Assembly (NCBI RefSeq): GCF_025717555.1 | Contig: NZ_JAJIRP010000005.1 | Location: 1-64,000, forward strand | Direction of reading: 5' to 3' | Source of the DNA: Paucibacter sp. B2R-40 | GTDB lineage: Bacteria; Pseudomonadota; Gammaproteobacteria; Burkholderiales; Burkholderiaceae_C | Length of the DNA: 64,000 nt | Shown: one piece after another, positions 1-6,173 of the stretch | Layout: every line of letters starts with the position of its first letter | Position numbering within the stretch: position 1 is the stretch's first letter | Notes under the pieces: model-generated | Told to the model about the DNA's origin: nothing | Seen by the model: only the letters and a program-made list of their open reading frames with translations | Database searches by the model: none | Position numbers and translations under genes: made by a program

Positions 1-305
1 AGTGGTTAGTGTGTTGCACCGACCAGTTGAATCCGCCGCCCAAAGCTGACCTTCAGCGCAATCTTCGGCTGCCGACCCGCTGGCCTCCCGCAGACCACCG
101 ACTCAACCCTGTACGAAAGCGTGGGCCAGAGCATTTTGCAGCGTCCACTTCGCCGCAACGAGGCTATGCTTGACCGACGCGCGTGCGAACCACCTTGGAA
201 AATGACTGGGCCAGATCAGCTGGACTTGAGTAGATTTAGGGCCGGTCCAAACGTTAAGCTTGGCGCCCCAGTTGCGCCATTACTGGGCGCAACTTTTAGG
301 TAAAT
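1..305. other. Left-edge stretch without a recognised gene
   Basis: I find no convincing coding sequence here; the short open frames lack recognisable features. The last part contains a perfect inverted repeat, listed separately, directly in front of the GGDEF-like gene. Confidence 0.5.
270..297 (+). terminator. Hairpin followed by four T, just upstream of the GGDEF-like gene
   Basis: Arms AGTTGCGCC (270-278) and GGCGCAACT (286-294) are perfect 9-bp complements around a 7-nt loop and are followed by TTTTA. The hairpin ends about 10 bases before the ATG at 306, next to a weak AGG ribosome binding site. It looks like an intrinsic terminator of a gene left of the window, or a structure that controls translation of the next gene. 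The T tract is short. Confidence 0.45.
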
Positions 306-896
306 ATGGAAATGAACGATCACGTACATTCTGCCCATGCCGAGAACAATTCAAGTATGAATTTGCTTGATCGAAAGAGTTTTGACCTTGTCGCCGAAAT
401 GGCCGAAACGAGGGCAAAACAATTGGCGGAACCCTTGTCATTTTTTGAAATCTACATCTACAGCGCGACTTCAATCGGCAATTCCTTTGGGTGGGATCGT
501 TTTGAAGATTTGGTCATTGAATGCGCGACAGTAGTCTCGAAAAGTGTGCTCGTTCCAGGAGCCAAACATACCCGTTGCGGACCTGTAGCATTTATGACTT
601 TGTTGCCTGGTGTCCATATTGACGAAGCAGTTCGCATCGCTTTGCTGGTTCGAGATGGGCTTGTGCGAACCTTTGATGCAACTCCAGATCGGGCTGGATT
701 GACCGTCAACATCGGTGTCGCGTGCAGCCCATCTAGCTCAGACTGGACTATTTGGGAATTAATCAACCTAGCATCTGACAGAGTTCAGGGTGCGCACAAC
801 AATGGGGAGAACTCGGTACTTGCATGTGACAACGAACCTTTTGGCAGCGCGCGGTATGCCGACTGGCCTCATGTTCCTTACATTGGAGGGCGCTGA
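306..896 (+). CDS. Degenerate GGDEF-domain protein (probably no diguanylate cyclase activity)
   Basis: The 196-residue product follows the order of a GGDEF domain: an LLDRKSFD stretch (about 20-27) where cyclases have the LPNRRxFD entry, a beta-hairpin at 90-100, LTVNIGVA (132-139) for the SxGVA strand, and a closing helix LASDRVQGAHNNGENSV that resembles the ADxALYxAKxxGRNRV end of the fold. The signature itself is replaced: residues 92-96 read GPVAF instead of GGDEF, so the metal- and GTP-binding residues are missing. There is no PAS, HAMP or membrane sensor. From family knowledge such proteins can act as c-di-GMP or GTP receptors or be inert; which applies is unknown. The gene is visibly AT-richer than its surroundings, which could mean transfer. 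The ATG at 306 was chosen because it follows an AGG motif; a second Met lies at residue 3. Confidence 0.6.
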   Translation: MEMNDHVHSAHAENNSSMNLLDRKSFDLVAEMAETRAKQLAEPLSFFEIYIYSATSIGNSFGWDRFEDLVIECATVVSKSVLVPGAKHTRCGPVAFMTLLPGVHIDEAVRIALLVRDGLVRTFDATPDRAGLTVNIGVACSPSSSDWTIWELINLASDRVQGAHNNGENSVLACDNEPFGSARYADWPHVPYIGGR

Positions 897-1048
897 GATC
901 ATTGAGACGGCTAAGGTGGAGACAGAGGCACAGTTTCAGCAAGTGTTGACCCTGATCGGGAGGCCGGCATGCAGCGACTGCAACCCTTCTACCGGTGCGG
1001 CCAGACCCTCGCTGTCGCTTGCATCACGGTCGCTGATTTGCTCAGCGC

Positions 1049-1528
1049 CTAGTCCGGCGAGCCACCAGTCCGTGGGCGCCGGTGCGCGCCCCTCTCAAGT
1101 GCAAGGCGCGCCCGACGTTTCTCCTTCTCGACGAAATGCAGCGCTTCAAGTTTCAAACCGTCGGGATCCTGGAAATAGACGGCATAGTAGCCCTCCCCAT
1201 AATCAGGATAGACCGCCGGGGAATCGACGATCTCCGCTTTCATCTCCAAGAGAAAGTCATAGAGCTCATCAACCTGCGCGCGGGCAGCTAACTCGAAGGC
1301 GTAATGGTGATAGCCGATATTGCCGGTCCGATGCTTGTGGTGCAGACCCGCTGCATCAGCTTGTGTGATCCAGAACATGGTGTCGCCATTATTCCAACCG
1401 ACGACCTCGCCGAATTCCCATTCCCGCTCGAAGCCCATGAAGCCGAGCAGCTTGTCGTAGAAACATCTGGACCGGGCGAGGTCGCTGACCCGGATGGCGA
1501 GATGATCGATGGCGACGACACTGACCAT
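1049..1528 (-). CDS. VOC-family (glyoxalase/bleomycin-resistance fold) protein
   Basis: From the chosen start the product begins MVSVVAIDHLAIRVSDL, the first beta-alpha module of a vicinal oxygen chelate domain. Candidate metal-ligand positions are the His in IDHLAI, the His pair in GYHHYAFEL and the Glu in DGLKLEALHF, the usual His/His/Glu spacing. The length, about 159 residues, fits one VOC domain with a basic C-terminal tail. The frame stays open upstream, but GGGGA lies five bases before the ATG at 1528, which decides the start; an ATG two codons upstream is the alternative. The substrate cannot be told, since the family includes glyoxalases, dioxygenases and resistance proteins. No operon partner is adjacent. 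Confidence 0.8.
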   Translation of the reverse strand: MVSVVAIDHLAIRVSDLARSRCFYDKLLGFMGFEREWEFGEVVGWNNGDTMFWITQADAAGLHHKHRTGNIGYHHYAFELAARAQVDELYDFLLEMKAEIVDSPAVYPDYGEGYYAVYFQDPDGLKLEALHFVEKEKRRARLALERGAHRRPRTGGSPD

Positions 1529-2241
1529 ACTCATCCCCACTGCCTGTTGAACTCTTCGCCCGTTTGGAGGGCAATGCGTTGATGAGCCATGCTGCGGTCC
1601 TTGATAGAGGTGGTCAGCAGCTGGTGATTTTGCTGGGGGAGTTGTGGGTGGTTTGCTGCCAGCCGCCACGACGCGACGGATTGGCGAACGTTGAACGGAA
1701 ACTTCAAATCAAGGCCCCGACCCGTTCTGGCGATCGGGTAGCCCGGGATCAGCAGGGGTGTGCAGTGCTTGCAGCATTCGCCACGTAGCCGACCACGTCA
1801 ACGCCAGAAACCCAGCGTCGGCGGTGACGAAGTCCATCGCAACAAAGAAGACTGTCTTGAATGAAACCATGGAACATGGTGGCTCTGGCGCAGAACGGCG
1901 TCTGTGCGTCACCGTACCGGTAGCGCGGGCAGCCTGTCCTTCGTCGGTTGGCACGGACACAGCATTGAGAATATTTGGCCGCCGCAGCCGAATTGCCGAT
2001 GACCAGCAATGCCACCAGAGAGCCACGATGCCTACGGGACTCAACCCCGATGTGCATGCTTAAGCCGTCAATCGGCGCCCTCGTAATTTGGGACGCACGG
2101 CCCTACAGACGCACCACATCTCGGGTTAGCGGGCTAGCCAGTTGACCGGAAACCGTCATTGGCGACCGACGGCTCCTGGCCGATCTGCTACAGCCGCAAG
2201 TCGGCCAGTCCGCTCCATCGGCAACTCAGGTCCCCAGTAGC
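1529..2241. other. About 700 bases without a recognised gene
   Basis: Open frames of about 100 codons exist on both strands between 1709 and 2063, but they overlap each other, show no known motif and have no clear ribosome binding site. I see no tRNA, repeat or terminator that I can defend. Confidence 0.4.
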
Positions 2242-2859
2242 CTAGCCCTTGGACACCGCCGGCGCTGCGGCACGCAGCAGCTTCGGTATCTCGCCCTCAC
2301 ACATCGTTTGGCTCTTGGCGTATTCCTCCGGACTGTCGAAGAGCACTTGGCGGTACTCAAGCCGCTTCCATTCCAGCTTCGCGAACCGCATCACAAAGGC
2401 CGAACTCAGCGGCCCAAAGCCGTGATATTTGAGATGTCGGAACTCGTGCGCCATCTCGCGGTAGATCCTGACGTGGGTCCACTCGTGCCCGCGGACCAGC
2501 GCCTCGGCACACGAGCCGGGAGGCAAGTTGCTCGCAATACGCAGGACCGGCTTGACAAACTTCAAGATTACTTGAAGGCCTGAGCAAGTCGCCTGCGGCA
2601 CGACGGAAATCTCCGTCTGAACGATCACGTGACCCAGATGGACGCCCCTTTCGGATGCCCCAACGGCATTGCCGAGCTGCGTGATCTCCGCCGTCGATTT
2701 CGAGGTGTCGACTTCCGGGTCAGCAAAGTATTCCGCCGAGAAGCGCACCGGGACGTCGCAAGGCCGAAGCGGTGGCTCGGGCGGCGATACCGTCGGATCA
2801 GCGGCGTGCGCAAGTCCGTAAAAACAGGTCAATGCGAGCAGCGCCGGCCGTAGCTGCAT
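2242..2859 (-). CDS. Secreted protein with two HExxH motifs, DUF922-like
   Basis: The 205-residue product starts with a signal peptide (residues 1-19, MQLRPALLALTCFYGLAHA), so it should be exported. The core contains HEWTH at 125-129 and a second HExxH, HEFRH, at 138-142. The arrangement resembles the DUF922 group of putative secreted zinc proteases, where a conserved HExxH sits in a helix after a cysteine-containing strand; Cys34, Cys92, Cys117 and Cys187 could form disulfides. Family assignment is by resemblance and protease activity is not proven. Two HExxH motifs 13 residues apart are unusual, and only one need bind metal. It stands alone; the next gene on the same strand begins in the flagellar-rod-like ORF upstream. 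Confidence 0.65.
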   Translation of the reverse strand: MQLRPALLALTCFYGLAHAADPTVSPPEPPLRPCDVPVRFSAEYFADPEVDTSKSTAEITQLGNAVGASERGVHLGHVIVQTEISVVPQATCSGLQVILKFVKPVLRIASNLPPGSCAEALVRGHEWTHVRIYREMAHEFRHLKYHGFGPLSSAFVMRFAKLEWKRLEYRQVLFDSPEEYAKSQTMCEGEIPKLLRAAAPAVSKG

Positions 2860-2865
2860 GGCGCG

Positions 2866-3165
2866 TCAACCGGAGATGTTCAGTAGCGAGCACATCATCT
2901 TGTCTTGCGTCCTGAAGACCGTCAGGATGGCAAGAAACGAATTCTTCGCTGGTACCTCTGCTACGACATCTGTCTCAGGTGCATCGCCCGGCACGGCCGC
3001 CCGCGATGGTGTGGTGGTCACACCGGCTGCGCCTGGCTCCGACGCCTGCTGCACCTGCTGGCGCCGAAAATTGGGCGCGTTGAGGTTCGCGATATTGTGA
3101 GCCGTCGCGCCGAGGCTGGTCTGGGCGGCGTTCATGCCTGAGAGGCTGATGGAGGAGGTCGACAT
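2866..3165 (-). CDS. Small flagellar basal-body-rod-like protein
   Basis: The product is about 99 residues from the ATG at 3165 (MSTSSISLSGMNAAQTSLG). The N-terminal segment with SGMNAAQTSLGATAHNIANL and NAPNFRRQ is the signature of flagellar rod/hook proteins (FlgB, FlgC, FlgG families), in which this helix forms the D0 domain. The C-terminus FLAILTVFRTQDKMMCSLL resembles the matching C-terminal D0 helix, so this is a minimal protein made almost only of the two D0 helices, much shorter than FlgC. Similar short proteins are often annotated in Burkholderiales as flagellar basal body rod proteins of unknown role. No flagellar operon is near. The stop lies only a few bases before the start of the HExxH protein, suggesting co-transcription. 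Confidence 0.65.
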   Translation of the reverse strand: MSTSSISLSGMNAAQTSLGATAHNIANLNAPNFRRQQVQQASEPGAAGVTTTPSRAAVPGDAPETDVVAEVPAKNSFLAILTVFRTQDKMMCSLLNISG

Positions 3166-3911
3166 GGCGGTGCGCGTGTGAGAGCCATGGTACCGGGGCG
3201 GCCCGCCTTGACGCATGCGGGCTGCATGACAAAGTCGAGAGGACTGCGGCGCAAGTCACGCCGTGCCCGACGGCGCCACCTGAATCACCCCGGTTTCGAG
3301 GAGGCCAATTGGGTAAGTCTCAAGCTACGGCGCCGTTGACCAAAATGGTCGGCAAACCGAACGTCAGCTATGCGGCGCTTGTTTCAACTGTCGTCCTAGC
3401 GCAGGCCGGGGCATTTCGGGGGCATTGACTCCGTGGCAACTCAGTGCACAAAGCGGAAGCTCGTCCACATTCAGCGTTAGGCTGATCGGGGTCGCTGCAG
3501 TCTAGTGCCTGAGCTGCATCAAGCGCCAACACCAGTCATTGAACCCCACCCGGTGCTGACTGCCAGCTTCTTCCTCGGAATCGGTCGCTCAATGCCGGAG
3601 CGGCCTGCGCACAGGCCCGAACGACAGCTTCTGAGCTGTCGCGACAGACTCACTTCGCTGCAAGGCAGCCGGCCCAATGCGGCCATAGGCGATGGCCACA
3701 TCGTTTCCCTGAATCGGTGAACCCGTGTCAAGCGGCTCGGGCGCCATTCCGCTTTCATAACGAACAGCCTTGCCCCTGTAGCATGGAGGGCCCCACAATC
3801 GGCAGAGTTACTCAATTGGCACAATGCCCGATCTAGCTTCTTTGCGTCCCGGGCCTGTTGCCGGCCCTTTTCTTTCTCCCAGCTGTCGCCCTTTTGAAAA
3901 AGCACCTCTCG
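3166..3911. other. Gene-free stretch of about 750 bases with one copy of a dispersed repeat
   Basis: No credible CDS was found between the rod-like gene and dacA. A very long open frame on the minus strand (3519-5756) lies antisense to dacA, has arginine-rich low-complexity translation and is rejected. The 125-bp repeat at 3332-3456 is listed separately. Confidence 0.5.
3332..3456. repeat. Dispersed 125-bp repeat, copy 1
   Basis: This segment and 8761-8885 align over their whole length at about 85% identity by eye, with one single-base gap. Both begin GCCGTTGACCAAAA and both contain GTCAGCTATGCGGCGCTTGT. The start holds a small palindrome (GACCA, AAA, TGGTC). Both copies lie in gene-free DNA and I see no protein or tRNA in them. 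They may be remnants of a non-autonomous mobile element. Confidence 0.7.
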
Positions 3912-5162
3912 ATGAATTCCCGCTTCCACCCTGCCTTCCAGCTTTCCGTCATGCTTGCCAGCGCTTTCTTGGTCGCAGCGCCCACGACGGCCCTCAGCGC
4001 CCAGCACGCCAAGCCGCGCGCCGCCGCGCACAAACAAAAGGCCGCTGCCCCCGCTGAACCGGCGATGACCACCGACGCCAACGGGCAGTCGGTGCCGGTC
4101 CTTGCCAACAAGGCCTGGGTCCTGATGGATTTCAATACCGGGCAGCTCCTGGCCTCGTCGAACCCGGACGAGCCGCTGCCGCCGGCGTCGTTGACCAAGA
4201 TGATGACCAGCTACCTGGTCGAGCAGGCGCTCAAGAACGGCAAGGTCAAACCCAACGATCCGGTCACCATGAGCCTCAGCGCCTGGTGCCGCGGCGGCAA
4301 GGAGGGTGACAGCTGCATGTTCGTGCCACTCAACGCGCAGGCGTCCCTGATGGACATGCTGCGCGGCGTGGTCATCGCCAGCGGCAATGATGCGTCCAAG
4401 GCCTTGGCAGAGCACATTGGCGGTTCGGAGGCCGGCTTCGCGGCGATGATGAACACCGAGGCGCAGAAGCTGGGCATGACCAAGACCCATTTCGCGAACG
4501 CGGCCGGCCTGCCCGACCCCAACAACAAGGCATCGGCCCGCGACTTGGCGGTGCTGGCGGCCGCCATCATCCGCAACAGCGCCGAGTACTACCCCATCTA
4601 CGCCGAGCGGGAGTTCACCTACAACGGCATCAAGCAAGGCAACCGCAATGCGCTGCTGTACACCGACCCCACGGTCGACGGACTCAAGACCGGGCACACC
4701 GACGAAGCGGGCTACTGCCTGACCGCATCGGCCAAGCGCAACGGCATGCGCCTGATCTCGGTCATCCTGAATGCCGACAGCAAGCAGGCCCGCGCCGACC
4801 AGACGCGCGTGCTGTTCAACTGGGGCTACGCGAACTTCGAGGAAGCCTCCCCCGCGCAGGTTGGCGCGACGCTGACCAGCGCGAAGGTCACCTACGGCGT
4901 GGCGCCCACGGTCAGTGCAGGCATTGCACAGCCATGGACGCTGGTCGTGCCCAAGGGCCAGGCGGCCGCTGTCCAGACGGCAGTCACGCTGAATCCTGCA
5001 CTCGAGGCGCCGATCGCCAAGGGCGCCGTGATCGGCAAGGTCGTCGCCACGGCCAACGGAAAGCAACTCGGCGAGGCCCCCGTGGTTGCGCTCGCAGACG
5101 TGGAGCGCGCGGGCTTCTTCGCGCGCCTGCGCCAGCGCGTCTCCGGCTGGTTCTCGAAGTAA
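3912..5162 (+). CDS. dacA: D-alanyl-D-alanine carboxypeptidase (PBP5/6 type)
   Basis: This low-molecular-weight penicillin-binding protein removes the terminal D-Ala from peptidoglycan pentapeptides in the periplasm. From the ATG at 3912 the 416-residue product has a signal peptide (1 to about 30, ending ALSA), an Ala/Lys-rich linker, and all three serine-penicilloyl motifs: SLTK (93-96, nucleophile Ser93), SGN (157-159) and KTG (259-261). A beta-rich PBP5 C-terminal domain follows, and the last 20 residues (ERAGFFARLRQRVSGWFSK) look like the amphipathic helix that anchors DacA-type enzymes to the outer face of the inner membrane. An upstream in-frame TTG at 3858 is less likely because the signal peptide begins at 3912. 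No operon partner follows. Confidence 0.93.
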   Translation: MNSRFHPAFQLSVMLASAFLVAAPTTALSAQHAKPRAAAHKQKAAAPAEPAMTTDANGQSVPVLANKAWVLMDFNTGQLLASSNPDEPLPPASLTKMMTSYLVEQALKNGKVKPNDPVTMSLSAWCRGGKEGDSCMFVPLNAQASLMDMLRGVVIASGNDASKALAEHIGGSEAGFAAMMNTEAQKLGMTKTHFANAAGLPDPNNKASARDLAVLAAAIIRNSAEYYPIYAEREFTYNGIKQGNRNALLYTDPTVDGLKTGHTDEAGYCLTASAKRNGMRLISVILNADSKQARADQTRVLFNWGYANFEEASPAQVGATLTSAKVTYGVAPTVSAGIAQPWTLVVPKGQAAAVQTAVTLNPALEAPIAKGAVIGKVVATANGKQLGEAPVVALADVERAGFFARLRQRVSGWFSK

Positions 5163-5182
5163 AGCACCTGGTGAGCGTGGAC

Positions 5183-5208
5183 GTCGAGCTGTCGCTGTCA
5201 AGCTCGAC
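5183..5208. other. Inverted repeat after dacA
   Basis: GTCGAGCT (5183-5190) and AGCTCGAC (5201-5208) are perfect 8-bp arms around a 10-nt loop, 20 bases after the dacA stop. No T tract follows, so at best it is a 3'-end stabilising hairpin. Confidence 0.35.
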
Positions 5209-5431
5209 GGCGCGAACAGGCTGATAGGAGCCGTTCGAATCGGAGAGGTCATCGGATGGCTGCAATCTCCAAGAATCAGCATTGAAGGATGTCCGCAGCC
5301 ATTGCCGGCGACCACCCCGACCCTGGCCCTTCGCGACGATTCGCCGGGCCTCCAGGCAAAATCTAGATGATCGGGGCGAGCCCGGCAGCAGGCCTGCCGG
5401 GAAGCCCACCTTGAAGAATGGAGCAGCATCA

Positions 5432-5872
5432 ATGGCACTGACGAAGAAAGGCGAGTTCTGGTACGGGACGACGTCCGGCGACACCCAAGCCGAGCTGCGC
5501 AGCTACAGCCTTGCGAATCGCCATGAGGCCGTCCGGTTTGCCGCGTCCAAATGCGATTGCGGGTGCCGGACCTTCGCGCTGCAGACCGATGAAGAAGCCG
5601 GCGTGGCAATCCGCACCTGCACCGACTGCGGGCAGGAACACCTGATGGGTGACAGCGCGGACCACGTTGAAGAAGCAGCGCCCGAGGCGCACGAATGCGT
5701 GTGCGAGAACGAGGTGTTCGAGCTGATGTCCGGCGTCTGCGTGTACGAGGGCACACATGACGTGCGCTGGTACTACATCGCTTGCCACTGCGTGGAATGC
5801 AATCTGGTCGGGGTCTTCGCAGACTGGAAGTGTGAAGCTGGGGATGCGGCGGCCTTCCTCGCCAAGGTATGA
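5432..5872 (+). CDS. Cysteine-rich orphan protein, probable zinc-ribbon
   Basis: I do not recognise this 146-residue protein. It begins MALTKKGEFWYGTTSGDTQAE and carries clustered cysteines: CDCGC near residue 41, CTDCG near 63, CVCEN near 89 and CHCVEC near 120, plus one in WKCE. The spacing suggests one or two structural zinc sites formed by CxC/CxxC knuckles. The acidic linker between the second and third clusters is probably flexible. There is no signal peptide or membrane segment, so it is likely cytoplasmic. The ATG at 5432 was chosen over an upstream in-frame start because the upstream part is low-complexity and overlaps an obvious non-coding stretch. It stands alone between dacA and polB; no function is proposed. 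Confidence 0.6.
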   Translation: MALTKKGEFWYGTTSGDTQAELRSYSLANRHEAVRFAASKCDCGCRTFALQTDEEAGVAIRTCTDCGQEHLMGDSADHVEEAAPEAHECVCENEVFELMSGVCVYEGTHDVRWYYIACHCVECNLVGVFADWKCEAGDAAAFLAKV

Positions 5873-6173
5873 GCGGCCGTACTCTGCAGAGATCAGGCTC
5901 TCAGGCTCGGGGTCACGCAAGGCTTAAAGTCAGGGCTCAAGTCTCAGGCCCTAGCTTGAACAATACCTGACCCTCTCGCGCCGGAGAAAGAAGCCGCCAA
6001 TCATGGGGCGGAACATTTGACCGTAGACCGCCAAGCTAAAGGGCATTGCATATATTGGCTGAATTCAACGAATCGTCCAGCAAGTTGCGCACCTAAATTA
6101 GTCGTTATGACTGCCAGTGCATTCCCGAGCTTCGTATCAGCAAATTGCTAGCACTTTTCATATCAGGGGGCAG
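5873..6173. other. Gap between the Cys-rich gene and polB
   Basis: The two genes converge here. I see some imperfect short repeats around 5890-5960 but no clear terminator, RNA gene or further ORF. Confidence 0.4.

Noticed and set aside
1709-2063. Mutually overlapping frames of 100-110 codons in the 1529-2241 gap
   Set aside because: No motif, no SD and mutual overlap on both strands; none can be preferred.
3519-5756. Very long open frame (745 codons) on the minus strand opposite dacA
   Set aside because: It is antisense to a fully recognisable gene, rich in Arg, and without motifs. High-GC DNA gives such frames by codon bias of the true strand.
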